Made by a program: the position numbers and the translations under genes. Positions 1 through 8,625 of a stretch of 64,000 nucleotides of DNA are shown piece after piece (within the stretch, counting starts at the first letter, position 1; each line of letters starts with the position of its first letter). A model generated the notes under the pieces. That model was not told where the DNA came from. It saw only the letters and a list, made by a program, of their open reading frames with translations, and made no database searches. Origin of the DNA: Gordonia amarae NBRC 15530 (GTDB lineage: Bacteria; Actinomycetota; Actinomycetes; Mycobacteriales; Mycobacteriaceae); NCBI RefSeq assembly GCF_000241345.1, contig NZ_BAED01000052.1:1-64000 (forward strand), in the 5' to 3' direction.

Positions 1-154
1 CCAGGACCCCATCTACAACGCGGTTCCCGAGGCGGCCCGTGAACGCATGATCGCCACCTTCGACTACGACGCCACCCGCCCCGACTGGGCGCTTGGTTTC
101 CGCTTCGACATCGTCCTGCGCGGCGCGTCCGCAACCCCCTTCGAGGAGGCCTGA
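1..154 (+). CDS. pcaH: Protocatechuate 3,4-dioxygenase beta subunit, C-terminal end (partial)
   Basis: Only the last 50 codons are present; the reading frame begins at base 2 and ends with TGA at 152-154. The tail contains the segment ALGFRFDIVLRG, typical of the C-terminus of PcaH, the iron-carrying beta subunit that cleaves protocatechuate to 3-carboxy-cis,cis-muconate. The metal ligands lie upstream of the window. The next gene, the alpha subunit, starts two bases after this stop, so the two are co-transcribed and probably translationally coupled. The call rests on the short tail and strongly on the context. Confidence 0.88.
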   Translation, partial: QDPIYNAVPEAARERMIATFDYDATRPDWALGFRFDIVLRGASATPFEEA

Positions 155-156
155 GC

Positions 157-777
157 ATGATCGACACCGGCAATCCCGACGCCCCGCGGTACCCCGTGTT
201 CAGCCGTGCGCAGGACGAGGTCCCGACCGGGCTGACCCCGTCGCAGACGGTCGGGCCGTACGTCCACATCGGGCTGCACCCCGGCTGGGAGGACGCCTGG
301 CAGGCCGCCCCCGAGGGTACCGGCGCCGTCGAGATCACCCTGATCGCCTACGACGGCGGCGGCACCCCCATCGCCGACGCGATGTTCGAGACGTGGCAGG
401 CCGACGCTGCCGGGCACCTCGGCGACTCCGACCCGCGCGGACCACAGCCGGTCAGCCCGGCGGGGTTCCGCCACCTGGCCCGGGCGTTCGCGGGCGACGA
501 CGGCTTCACCACCATCCGGACCGTCAAACCGGGGGCGCTGCCCGGACAGGCCCCGCACATCAACGTCGGGGTGTTCGCGCGCGGCACCCTCGACCGGCTC
601 TTCACACGGATCTACTTTCCCGAGGACACCGACGCCCACGGCGCCGACCCGGTGCTGGCGCAGGTCTCCGAAGCCGACCGGCACCGGCTCATCGCGGCCC
701 GTACCGACGCCGGCTACCGCGTCGAGATCCGGGTGCAGGACGCGGGTTCGGGCGAGACGCCGTTCTTCACGCTGTAA
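157..777 (+). CDS. pcaG: Protocatechuate 3,4-dioxygenase alpha subunit
   Basis: 206 residues, the usual size for PcaG. The N-terminal motif TPSQTVGPYVHIGL is the family's conserved strand-loop near the active site, and the C-terminus ends in ETPFFTL as in other alpha subunits. PcaG pairs with PcaH to form the (alpha-beta) units of the intradiol, non-haem Fe(III) ring-cleavage enzyme; the alpha chain itself carries no iron but lines the substrate pocket. The ATG at 157 follows the pcaH stop by two bases. It is the second gene of a pcaH-G-B-L operon for catabolism of aromatic compounds through the beta-ketoadipate pathway. Confidence 0.95.
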   Translation: MIDTGNPDAPRYPVFSRAQDEVPTGLTPSQTVGPYVHIGLHPGWEDAWQAAPEGTGAVEITLIAYDGGGTPIADAMFETWQADAAGHLGDSDPRGPQPVSPAGFRHLARAFAGDDGFTTIRTVKPGALPGQAPHINVGVFARGTLDRLFTRIYFPEDTDAHGADPVLAQVSEADRHRLIAARTDAGYRVEIRVQDAGSGETPFFTL

Positions 778-837
778 CCGGGCCCGCCCTGATAGAACCG
801 AACCCGACAGCCGTCACCGACCGTGCGAAGGAGTCCC

Positions 838-2178
838 GTGTCCGGAACCCGAGGTGAACTCTTCGATCCGATCTTCGGGGCGTCCGGTGCGGCCGCCGTG
901 CTCGACGACGCGTCGTGGGTGGATGCCCTGCTGACCGTCGAGGCCGCGCTCGCGCGGGCGCAGGCCGCGGTGGGGGTGATCCCGCAGGGCTCGGCCACCC
1001 GTATCGACACGGTGATCACTGTCCTGCGCGAGGCCGGTGATCCGCGCCTGACCCCGGCCGCGCTCGGCGCGGCGGCGATGGCCGGCGGCAACCCGGTGAT
1101 CCCGCTGGTCGGGGTGCTGCGGTCGGCGCTGGCCGCGTTGCACCCGGACGTGCCGCCCGCGCACGTGCATCGCGGCGCCACCAGCCAGGACATCCTCGAC
1201 ACCGCCCTCGTGCTGCTGCTGCGCCGCGCGGGCACACTGCTCGTGACCGACCTGACGCGCGCCGAACGGGCGTGCGCCGACCTGGCCCGCACCCACCGCG
1301 ACACCCCGATGGTGGCGCGGACGCTCGGCCAGCAGGCATTGCCCACCACGTTCGGGGCGGTCGCGGCGTCGTGGCTGTCGGGGCTGCGCCGCACCCGCGC
1401 CGAGGTGTCGCGGCAGGTGTCGGCGCTGCCGGTGCAGTTCGGCGGGGCCGCGGGCACCCTGGCCGCGCTCGCCCCGCACGGCTTCGACGTGGCCGACGCC
1501 CTCGCCGACGAACTCGGGCTACCGCGCGCGCTCGTGCCCTGGCACACCGATCGCACCCCGCTGGGGCTGCTTGCCGGTGCCGTCGGCGCGGCGGCAGGGG
1601 AGATCGGCAAGATCGCCGGCGATGTGGTGTGGCTGGCGGCCACCGAGATCGGGGAGGTCACCGAGGCCGCCTCGGGCGGGTCGTCGGCGATGCCGCACAA
1701 ACAGAATCCGGTGGCCGCGATCACCGCCCGCGCCGGGGCCCGTCGCGTACCGGCGCTGGTGGCGTCGGTGCTGGCGTCGATGGAGCAGGAACACCAGCGC
1801 GCCGCAGGCCCCTGGCACGCCGAATGGGAACCGCTCACCGACCTGCTGCGCACCGCGGCGGGCGCCGCCGCGCGCCTCGCCGACAGCCTCATCGACCTGC
1901 GGGTGCATCCCGACGCGATGGCACGCAATCTGCAGGTCACGCACGGCGCGCTGCTGGCCGAGCGGGTGGCTGTCGCCCTCGCCGAACACACCCCCGACGC
2001 CCGCGCGCGCGTCACCGCGGTCTGCGCCGCGGGACTCGACCTGGCCGACGCCGAGGCGATCACCGAGTTCCTGCCCGAGGCGACGGTGCGTGAACTGCTC
2101 GACCCGGCCGGCTATCTCGGCCATGCCGGTGGCATTGTCGACCGTGTGCTCTCGGCTCCCGACCCCGACGACCTCTGA
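838..2178 (+). CDS. pcaB: 3-carboxy-cis,cis-muconate cycloisomerase
   Basis: 446 residues. Member of the fumarase/aspartase superfamily: the signature GGSSAMPHKQNP lies near residues 280-292 and carries the flexible catalytic serine loop. The upstream HRGATSQDILDT segment is the first conserved active-site block. The enzyme converts carboxymuconate, the PcaGH product, to 4-carboxymuconolactone. I chose the GTG at 838 because GAAGGAG at 826-832 is a well-placed ribosome binding site. An in-frame GTG at 823 would add five residues but lacks such a site. The gene sits 60 bp after pcaG and 9 bp before the pcaDC fusion. Confidence 0.94.
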   Translation: MSGTRGELFDPIFGASGAAAVLDDASWVDALLTVEAALARAQAAVGVIPQGSATRIDTVITVLREAGDPRLTPAALGAAAMAGGNPVIPLVGVLRSALAALHPDVPPAHVHRGATSQDILDTALVLLLRRAGTLLVTDLTRAERACADLARTHRDTPMVARTLGQQALPTTFGAVAASWLSGLRRTRAEVSRQVSALPVQFGGAAGTLAALAPHGFDVADALADELGLPRALVPWHTDRTPLGLLAGAVGAAAGEIGKIAGDVVWLAATEIGEVTEAASGGSSAMPHKQNPVAAITARAGARRVPALVASVLASMEQEHQRAAGPWHAEWEPLTDLLRTAAGAAARLADSLIDLRVHPDAMARNLQVTHGALLAERVAVALAEHTPDARARVTAVCAAGLDLADAEAITEFLPEATVRELLDPAGYLGHAGGIVDRVLSAPDPDDL

Positions 2179-2187
2179 GGAGAGACC

Positions 2188-3351
2188 GTGACCCCGATCC
2201 TGCCCGCCTATGACGTGACCGGCCCCGACGACGCACCTGTGGTGGTGCTGCTCGGCTCGCTCGGCTCCACCCGGGACATGTGGGGGCCGCAGGTGGCCGC
2301 GCTGTCGGCGTGGGCGCGGGTGGTCACCGTCGACCACCGCGGGCACGGCGGCTCGCCGGTTCCGGACGGCCCGTACACCGTCGGTGACCTCGCCGGTGAC
2401 GTGCTGGCCGTGCTCGACGAACTCGGCGTCGACTCGGCGCACCTGGTCGGGCTGTCGCTCGGTGGTGCGGTCTCCCAGCACCTGGCCATCACCCGGCCCG
2501 AGCGGGTGCGGTCACTGACCCTGCTGTGCACCGCCGCCAAGTTCGGTGAGGCCGCGAGCTGGACCGAGAGGGCCGCGGCCGTGCGCGCCGACGGCACCGA
2601 GTCGATCGCCGACGCCGTCGTCGGCCGCTGGTTCACCGCCGGGCTCGCGGCCCGCGACACTGACCTGATCACCCGGCATCTGGCGATGGTGACCGGTACC
2701 CCCGATGAGGGCTACGCCGCCTGCTGCGAGGCCCTCGCGCTGTGGGATTCGCGCGCCGACCTGGGCCGGATCGTCGCCCCCACCCTGGTGATCGCGGGCG
2801 AGCAGGACCCGTCGACACCGCCGTCGGTGATGGCCGAACTCGCCGACGGGATCCAGGGTGCCCGGATGGTCGCCCTCGACCCGGCCGCGCACCTGGCCAA
2901 TGTCGAACAGGCCGGCCGCGTGTGTGCCCTGCTGCGCGCCCACATCAACGTCCCCGACGGCTACCTGCCGGGCCGGGAGGCCGCCCACGCCGCGGGTGAC
3001 GCGATGCGCCGCAGCGTGCTCGGCGACGCCCACGTCGACCGGTCGACGGCCACGATCACCGAGTTCACAGCCCCGTTCCAGGACTTCATCACCCGGACCG
3101 CATGGGGCGACATCTGGTGCCGGCCGGGCCTCGACCAGGAGCAGCGGCGCCTGCTGACCATCGCGATCCTCACCGCGGTGGGCAACGAACACGAACTCGA
3201 CATGCACCTGCGGTCCGCCCTGCGCGCCGGGGTGTCAGCCGACACCATCGCCGAGGTGCTGCTGCACACGGCGGTGTACGCCGGCGTCCCCAACAGCAAC
3301 CGTGCCTTCGCGCTGGGGCGGGCGGCGCTGGCCGACCTGGAAACGGACTAG
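2188..3351 (+). CDS. pcaL: Fused 3-oxoadipate enol-lactonase / 4-carboxymuconolactone decarboxylase
   Basis: 387 residues in two domains. Residues 1-250 are an alpha/beta hydrolase with nucleophile elbow GLSLGG and an N-terminal oxyanion segment (LLGSLGSTRDMW); this is the PcaD enol-lactonase. Residues from about 265 to 387 are a carboxymuconolactone decarboxylase domain with the EHELDMHLRSALRAGV and LLHTAVYAGVP motifs of PcaC. The fusion (PcaL) is known in Rhodococcus and Streptomyces. It performs the two steps after PcaB, giving 3-oxoadipate. The GTG start follows GGAGAG at 2178-2183. No pcaIJF or pcaR gene is visible nearby downstream; the next genes are on the opposite strand. Confidence 0.95.
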   Translation: MTPILPAYDVTGPDDAPVVVLLGSLGSTRDMWGPQVAALSAWARVVTVDHRGHGGSPVPDGPYTVGDLAGDVLAVLDELGVDSAHLVGLSLGGAVSQHLAITRPERVRSLTLLCTAAKFGEAASWTERAAAVRADGTESIADAVVGRWFTAGLAARDTDLITRHLAMVTGTPDEGYAACCEALALWDSRADLGRIVAPTLVIAGEQDPSTPPSVMAELADGIQGARMVALDPAAHLANVEQAGRVCALLRAHINVPDGYLPGREAAHAAGDAMRRSVLGDAHVDRSTATITEFTAPFQDFITRTAWGDIWCRPGLDQEQRRLLTIAILTAVGNEHELDMHLRSALRAGVSADTIAEVLLHTAVYAGVPNSNRAFALGRAALADLETD

Positions 3352-3353
3352 CG

Positions 3354-4154
3354 TCAGCCGATGTCCTTCTTGAACGTGGTGACCCGGCCGATCACGGCCA
3401 GCACCACGATGTAGGCGATCATCATCGCCGCGCCCGCCGGGCGGGACAGCAGTTCGATGGCGGTGCCGCCGGTGTTGGCGTAGAAACTCGACCCGATGAG
3501 TGCGTCGGCGGAGGCTCCCGGCAGGAACTTGGCCACCGACTCCGTCGCGTCGAATTGGGCGAGGGCGACGCGGGCGATCGGCTCGACGAACTGGGTGAAC
3601 GCCAGCAGCACGATGATCGCCGCGACCTGATTGGACAGCACCGAGCCGATCGACACACCCATCATCAGCCATAGCGCCATCACGATCACCGAGAACACGA
3701 TCACCTTGATGGTCTCGGTCTCGCCGAGGAACGCGCCGTCGCCGCGCCAGGCCAGCACCGGCGCGGCGGTGAGCACCACGGTCGCGGTGGCGGCCACGCC
3801 ATACACCAGACCCATCGGGATGCCCGCGAGCAGCTTGGCACCCAGCAGCACACTGCGCCGCGGCTCCACCAGCAGGGTGGCGGTGATGGTCTTGTGCCGG
3901 AACTCGGCGGTCACCGCGAGAGAACCGATGACCAGCGGGAACACGTAGCCGATGGGGGAGACGAGGGCGTAGATCGACCGGGCCAGCGCGGCACCGGTGA
4001 GCGTCGTGGCGTCGGCGTCGTCGTTGTCGACGGTCATCGAGAATGCCATCGCCAGACCCACGAAACCCAGGTAGGCGATCAGGCCGATCAGCAGGATCCA
4101 CCACATGCGGGTGGAGGTGAACTTGCGGTACTCGGCCAGCAATGCGCTTTTCAC
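3354..4154 (-). CDS. ABC transporter permease (ABC-2 type)
   Basis: 266 residues with about six hydrophobic segments: one near the N-terminus after an ALLAEYRKFTSTRMWW start, then clusters spread over the rest. This is the layout of ABC-2 permeases that pair with a single ATPase. The GTG at 4154 overlaps the stop of the upstream ATPase gene in a GTGA arrangement, so the two are translationally coupled. The N-terminal KSALLAEYRKF resembles permeases for drug or lipid export, but the substrate cannot be read from sequence. The gene ends 2 bp from the convergent pcaL stop. Confidence 0.85.
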   Translation of the reverse strand: MKSALLAEYRKFTSTRMWWILLIGLIAYLGFVGLAMAFSMTVDNDDADATTLTGAALARSIYALVSPIGYVFPLVIGSLAVTAEFRHKTITATLLVEPRRSVLLGAKLLAGIPMGLVYGVAATATVVLTAAPVLAWRGDGAFLGETETIKVIVFSVIVMALWLMMGVSIGSVLSNQVAAIIVLLAFTQFVEPIARVALAQFDATESVAKFLPGASADALIGSSFYANTGGTAIELLSRPAGAAMMIAYIVVLAVIGRVTTFKKDIG

Positions 4155-5092
4155 TGTGCGACCCCCACCGGTGTGCCGGATCGGTCGGTGCCCCCCGACC
4201 GGTCGGTGCCTGCGGTCAACTGCAGGAACACCGTCTCCAGGTCGCCGCCGATGTCGGTGAGCTGGTGCAGCTCGATGCCCGCGGCGTACGCGGCGGACCC
4301 GATGGTGGCCGAGTCCACGTCGTCGATGCGGAACCCCGCGGGTCCCTCGGAGATGGGCCACCGCCGTTCCTCGGCCAGGGCGAGCAGCTTCTCGGGTGCG
4401 GGGGTGCGCACGCCCACCCCTTGCCGCGCAAGTCCTTCGAAGTCGGTGAGCGACGACGCGTGCAGCAGTCTGCCGCCGCCGATCACCACCACGTCATCGA
4501 CGGTGCTGCGGACCTCGCCGAGAACATGACTGGACACCAGCACGGTGCGGCCCTGCGCGGCCAGCGACCGCAGCAGTTCGCGGATCCACACGATGCCCTG
4601 CGGGTCGAGGCCGTTGGTCGGTTCGTCGAGGATGATGATCTGGGGGTCGCCGAGCAGGGCTGCGGCCAGACCGAGACGCTGGCGCATACCCATCGAATAG
4701 CCGCCGACCCGCTTGGTGACGGCGTCGCTGAGTCCGACGAAGTCGAGGATCTCGCGGCAGCGGGCGTCGCCGACGCCGACCTGCGGGGCGAGCATCCGCA
4801 GGTGCCCGAGCCCGGTACGTCCCGGATGGAAGCTGGACGCCTCCAGCGCGGCGCCGACGACACCGGCGGGCCGGGGGATGGCCTCGTAGGGCCGGTCGCC
4901 GATGATTGCGCGTCCAGAGGTGGGCCGCATCAGGCCGAGCAGCATGCGCAGCGTGGTGGTCTTGCCCGACCCGTTGGGGCCGAGGAAGCCGGTGATCCGG
5001 CCCGTGGTGACGGTGAAGCTGAGATTGTCGACGGCGGTGAACGCGCCGAATCGTTTGGTGAGGTTCTCGACGGCTATGGCAGGGGGCTGCAC
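4151..5092 (-). CDS. ABC transporter ATP-binding protein
   Basis: 313 residues. Walker A GPNGSGKTT, the ABC signature YSMGMRQRLGLA, Walker B IIILDEPTNGLD and the switch histidine segment VLVSSHVLGEV are all present in order in the first 215 residues. A C-terminal tail of about 90 residues is typical of the DrrA/CcmA-type exporters. The GTG at 5092 is preceded by GAGAGGAACC. It forms a two-gene operon with the permease gene. The intergenic stretch upstream carries an 8-bp inverted repeat that may be an operator. Confidence 0.92.
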   Translation of the reverse strand: MQPPAIAVENLTKRFGAFTAVDNLSFTVTTGRITGFLGPNGSGKTTTLRMLLGLMRPTSGRAIIGDRPYEAIPRPAGVVGAALEASSFHPGRTGLGHLRMLAPQVGVGDARCREILDFVGLSDAVTKRVGGYSMGMRQRLGLAAALLGDPQIIILDEPTNGLDPQGIVWIRELLRSLAAQGRTVLVSSHVLGEVRSTVDDVVVIGGGRLLHASSLTDFEGLARQGVGVRTPAPEKLLALAEERRWPISEGPAGFRIDDVDSATIGSAAYAAGIELHQLTDIGGDLETVFLQLTAGTDRSGGTDRSGTPVGVAQ

Positions 5093-5117
5093 GCGGTTCC
5101 TCTCGCCGATTTTGCGG

Positions 5118-5146
5118 TGCACAGTCCGTCTCCACCGTACTGTGCA
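5118..5146. promoter_or_regulatory. Inverted repeat upstream of the ABC operon (candidate operator)
   Basis: TGCACAGT at 5118-5125 and ACTGTGCA at 5139-5146 are perfect inverted copies separated by 13 bp. The element lies 26-54 bp upstream of the GTG of the ABC ATPase gene, where a repressor site would be expected. No regulator gene is adjacent. The assignment as an operator is inferred from symmetry and position only. Confidence 0.4.
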
Positions 5147-5174
5147 AAAAAATCTTTCCCGAGGGGAATGTAAT

Positions 5175-5223
5175 CGGACCGGAGTCCGTTTACAGTGAGT
5201 GAAGATCACGGACCGCGAGTCCG
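5175..5223. promoter_or_regulatory. Pair of CGGAC/GTCCG inverted repeats upstream of the YceI gene
   Basis: Two similar dyads sit 30-78 bp before the YceI start: CGGAC-N4-GTCCG at 5175-5188 and CGGAC-N5-GTCCG at 5209-5223. Between them is TTTACAGTG, which could hold a -10 element. The paired dyads flanking a possible promoter suggest control of the YceI gene by a dimeric regulator. Nothing in the window identifies that regulator. Confidence 0.4.
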
Positions 5224-5252
5224 AATCACAACCCAGAAGGAGAACATCCCCC

Positions 5253-5795
5253 ATGACCGTCACCGCTCCCATCCCCGCCGGCACCTGGACCATCGACCCC
5301 GTCCACTCGGAGATCGGCTTCTCCGTCAAGCACCTGATGGTCAGCAAGGTCAAGGGCACCTTTGATGTCTTCTCCGGCACCGTCACCGTCGCCGAGGACG
5401 GCACCCCGTCGGTGCAGGCCGAGATCGACGTCAACTCCATCAACACCCGCAACGAGCAGCGTGACGGCCACGTGAAGTCGGCCGACTTCTTCGACGCCGA
5501 GAAGTTCCCCAAGGCCACCTTCGTCTCCACCGACGTCGAGGCCGACGGCGACGATTACGTCCTCAAAGGCGACTTCACCCTCAAGGGTGTGACCAAGCCG
5601 GTCAGCCTGGAACTGGAGTTCAACGGGGTCAACCCCGGCATGGGCGCCGGTCCGGTCGCCGGTTTCGAGGCCAAGACCGTCCTGAGCCGCAAGGACTTCG
5701 GAGTCGACTTCGAGATGCCGCTTGAGGGCGGCGGCGTGGTCGTCGGCGACAAGATCACCATCACCCTGGCGATCGAGGCCGGACTCGGCGCCTGA
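5253..5795 (+). CDS. YceI family protein
   Basis: 180 residues with the YceI lipocalin-like fold markers: the opening GTWTIDPVHSEIGFSVKHLM, the central NTRNEQRDGHVKSADFFDAE block, and the repeated GDFTLKGVTKPV strand pair. Family members bind polyisoprenoid or similar long lipids. There is no signal peptide, so this copy is probably cytoplasmic, as in many actinobacteria. The ATG at 5253 has AGAAGGAG at 5235-5242 upstream. It is a single gene, divergent from the ABC operon. Confidence 0.92.
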   Translation: MTVTAPIPAGTWTIDPVHSEIGFSVKHLMVSKVKGTFDVFSGTVTVAEDGTPSVQAEIDVNSINTRNEQRDGHVKSADFFDAEKFPKATFVSTDVEADGDDYVLKGDFTLKGVTKPVSLELEFNGVNPGMGAGPVAGFEAKTVLSRKDFGVDFEMPLEGGGVVVGDKITITLAIEAGLGA

Positions 5796-5901
5796 TCCGC
5801 GTTACCCCTGCTCGGCCGGTGGCTGCCTTCGGCGCCGCCGGCCGATCTGCGTCTCCCCGGGTGAATCCGCCCGCGTCGCGGTGATCGCATGGTGAGATCA
5901 T

Positions 5902-5961
5902 CGTGGCGTAGGGCGCCACGCAACCCGGTGGGTTGCATGGATCACCGGGCGGTCCGGTGAT
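5902..5961. repeat. Three tandem perfect hairpins before the adenylate cyclase gene
   Basis: Three adjacent perfect inverted repeats are visible in the 239-bp gap between the YceI and cyclase genes. CGTGGCG/CGCCACG is at 5902-5920 with a 5-base loop. GCAACCC/GGGTTGC is at 5920-5936 with a 3-base loop. ATCACCGG/CCGGTGAT is at 5941-5961 with a 5-base loop. There is no run of T after them, so a simple terminator is doubtful. They may form a structured leader for the downstream gene or an array of operator sites. Confidence 0.5.
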
Positions 5962-6034
5962 TGGGTACGCTCCTACTACGGGTAGTCGTTTACCCCGGCA
6001 CCGGCTACTGACAACGGGCACGCGAGGAGGGCGC

Positions 6035-7717
6035 ATGGTGGCGCCGCGCTGGGCTGCCTCCAGGCGCCCGATGCAACGGTCGGCATTCGGCCGGCAGATC
6101 GCAGCCCTGCTCTGGAGCTCAGAACCCGTCGTCGACTGGGGCAGCCTCGACATCGCCACCCGCAACCGGCTGGCCAAGCGGGCCACGGTCATCTCCATCG
6201 TGGTCATCGTCCTCAGCAACGCCGCCATCAGTATCGAGACCTTCCTGCTGGTACAACTGGCGTTCAACGGCGGTGTGCTCACCTACGACACCACGATCGG
6301 CGCGTCCAATTTTCCGGCGATCGTCGCCGCTGTCCTCGTCGGCCTGGTGCTGAACGTGGTCTTCGGGCTGGCGATGCTGAGTCCGCAGGTGCGCTGGTTC
6401 CGCACGGGCTCGATCGCCGACCACGATCGGCGCAAGGCGGTCCAGCACGTTCCGTTCGGGCAGGTGCTGGCCACCGTCACGGCCTGGTTCTGCGCGGTCG
6501 GTGTGTACATCCTCGTCGCCGAACGCGTGACGGCGGACCGGATCATCGGGGTGACCGTCGCGTTCCTGCTGGCGGCGCTGTCGAGCGGGTCGCTGACCTT
6601 CCTGTTCGCCGAGCGTGCCCTGCGCCCGCTGGCCGTCGTCGCCCTGCACGACTATCCGGCCACCCACGCGATGCAGAGCGTGCGGGCCCGGCTGCTCGCC
6701 GCCTGGGCGGTCGGCTCGTCGGTGCCGCTGGTGGGTCTGATCATTCTCAACGTGGGCCGCGGCCTGGACATCCTGCCCCGCCCGCACGGCCGCATGGACT
6801 GGGCCACCGTGATCCTCGCGATCGTCGCCGTCACCGCGGGCAGCCGCGTGATCGCGCTGGTCGCCCGGTCCATTGCCGACCCGCTCATGGAACTGCGGCA
6901 GGCACTGTTCAAGGTCGACCAGGGCGAGTTCGACACCCGCGTCGCCGTCTACGACTCCTCCGAGATCGGTGTGCTGCAACACGGCTTCAACGACCTCGTC
7001 GAAGGGCTCGAGGAACGCGAACGTGTGCGCGACCTGTTCGCCCGGCACGTCGGCGACACCGTCGCCGAACGCGCCATGATCTCGGGCCGGGGCAGGTCGG
7101 GCACCAAGGCCGACGTCGGGGTGCTGTTCGTCGACATCCTCGGGTCGACGTCGATGGCCGAACACCAGGACCCGCGCGAGACCGCCGAGGTCCTCAACGC
7201 CTTCTTCACGATCGTCGACGAGGTGGTGACCCGGCACAACGGGCTGATCAACAAGTTCGAGGGCGACGCCGCGCTCGCCGTGTTCGGTGCGCCCGTCGAG
7301 CACCCCAATCCGGCCGCGGCGGCACTGGCCGCCGCCCGTGAGCTGGCCCGGCAGTTGCGTGGCGAACTGCCCATCCAGTGGGGGATCGGGGTGTGTTTCG
7401 GCACCACCTTCGCCGGCAATATCGGCTCCGAACGTCGCTACGAGTACACGGTGATCGGCGACCCGGTGAACGAGTGTGCCCGGCTGTCGGACCTGGCCAA
7501 GACCGTCAACGGCTCCGTCCTGGCCAACGCGGCGGCGGTGCACGCGTCCGAGGGCGAGGCCCGGCACTGGCGGTCGGTGGGCACCCGGGTGGTGCGCGGC
7601 CGCGAGGAACCCACCGAACTGTTCATGCCGGTCGAGTTCCTGCCGCACGATCCGCCGACGCTGTCGGAAATGCTGTCGTCGATTCTGCGTCCGGCGCGCC
7701 GTACCCTACGTATATGA
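6035..7717 (+). CDS. Membrane-bound class III adenylate/guanylate cyclase with HAMP domain
   Basis: 560 residues. About six membrane helices fill residues 45-285. A HAMP linker follows (DPLMELRQALFKVDQGEFDT, roughly 285-335), then a class III catalytic domain to about residue 530. The metal-binding aspartates are in VLFVDILGSTS and FEGDAALAVFGAP, and the transition-state Asn/Arg pair is in NECARLSD. The layout matches the mycobacterial Rv1318c-Rv1320c family that makes cAMP. The ATG at 6035 has GAGGAGG at 6025-6031. The stop overlaps the start of the next gene as ATGA. A perfect CRP-type palindrome at 20.5 kb is a possible downstream target of its product. Confidence 0.92.
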   Translation: MVAPRWAASRRPMQRSAFGRQIAALLWSSEPVVDWGSLDIATRNRLAKRATVISIVVIVLSNAAISIETFLLVQLAFNGGVLTYDTTIGASNFPAIVAAVLVGLVLNVVFGLAMLSPQVRWFRTGSIADHDRRKAVQHVPFGQVLATVTAWFCAVGVYILVAERVTADRIIGVTVAFLLAALSSGSLTFLFAERALRPLAVVALHDYPATHAMQSVRARLLAAWAVGSSVPLVGLIILNVGRGLDILPRPHGRMDWATVILAIVAVTAGSRVIALVARSIADPLMELRQALFKVDQGEFDTRVAVYDSSEIGVLQHGFNDLVEGLEERERVRDLFARHVGDTVAERAMISGRGRSGTKADVGVLFVDILGSTSMAEHQDPRETAEVLNAFFTIVDEVVTRHNGLINKFEGDAALAVFGAPVEHPNPAAAALAAARELARQLRGELPIQWGIGVCFGTTFAGNIGSERRYEYTVIGDPVNECARLSDLAKTVNGSVLANAAAVHASEGEARHWRSVGTRVVRGREEPTELFMPVEFLPHDPPTLSEMLSSILRPARRTLRI

Positions 7718-8604
7718 CTGAACCCTCGCGAAAGCCGTGGTCCGCCGACGACATTCCCGATCAGAGCGGCCGTACGGTGATCATCACCGGGGCCAACAGC
7801 GGTCTCGGTGCCGAGACCGCCAAGGCGCTGGCCCGCCACGGCGCGAAGGTGGTGCTCGCCTGCCGCAACACGGCCAAGGCCGACGACGTCGCGGCGGCGA
7901 TCGGTGCCGCGGCCACTGTCCGCGAACTCGACCTGGCCGACCTCAACTCGGTGCGTGCCTTCGCCGACACCGTCGAGGGCGCCGACGTGCTGATCAACAA
8001 CGCGGGCATCATGGCGGTCCCGCTGCGCCGCACCGCGCAGGGCTTCGAATCGCAGATGGGGACCAACCATCTCGGTCACTTCGCGCTCACCGCGCTGCTG
8101 CTGCCCAAGATCACCGACCGCGTCGTCACCCTGTCGTCGGGGATGCACCTGCTCGGCCGTATCAACCTGGGCGACCTCAACTGGGAACGACGGATCTACC
8201 GGCGCTGGCAGGCCTACGGCGACTCCAAGATGGCCAATCTGATGTTCGGGCTGGAACTGGCGAAACGCCTGAGCGACGCCGGTTCGGACAAGAAGTCGTT
8301 CATCGCCCACCCGGGTATCGCGTCGACGTCGCTGACGGGGCACACCGAGAGCATCTACGGGCCGCTCATGAAGCTCACCGTGCTGCCGATCGGCCAGTCG
8401 TCCGCCGACGGTGCCCTGCCGACCCTGCTGGCCGCCACCACCCCCGACGCCCCGTCCGGCACGTTCTTCGGCCCCAAGCAGTTGTTCGGTCTGCGTGGTG
8501 CCCCGGTCAAGTCCGGGTACGCGCCCCGCGCCAAGGACAAGGCCATCCGTGAGGGCCTGTGGCGCGAATCCGAACGCCTCACCGGCATCGATTTCACCGT
8601 GTAA
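7714..8604 (+). CDS. Short-chain dehydrogenase/reductase
   Basis: 296 residues. The Rossmann motif TGANSGLG, the NNAG motif, the active-site serine region TLSSGMHLL and the YGDSK catalytic Tyr/Lys pair are present in order. The extended loop and C-terminal part resemble retinol-dehydrogenase-like SDRs common in mycolic-acid bacteria; the substrate is not predictable. The ATG overlaps the cyclase stop (ATGA), so the two are translated from one message, although a functional link is not obvious. Confidence 0.9.
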   Translation: MTEPSRKPWSADDIPDQSGRTVIITGANSGLGAETAKALARHGAKVVLACRNTAKADDVAAAIGAAATVRELDLADLNSVRAFADTVEGADVLINNAGIMAVPLRRTAQGFESQMGTNHLGHFALTALLLPKITDRVVTLSSGMHLLGRINLGDLNWERRIYRRWQAYGDSKMANLMFGLELAKRLSDAGSDKKSFIAHPGIASTSLTGHTESIYGPLMKLTVLPIGQSSADGALPTLLAATTPDAPSGTFFGPKQLFGLRGAPVKSGYAPRAKDKAIREGLWRESERLTGIDFTV

Positions 8605-8625
8605 GACGGTAATTCCACGTTCGTC

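Noticed and set aside
5199..5252. An upstream ATG for the YceI gene
   Set aside because: It would include the second CGGAC dyad and the ribosome binding site; ATG 5253 has the proper spacing.
5902..5961. A known riboswitch class in the cyclase leader
   Set aside because: The hairpins do not match the cores of the GEMM, cobalamin or ydaO classes that I can recognise.
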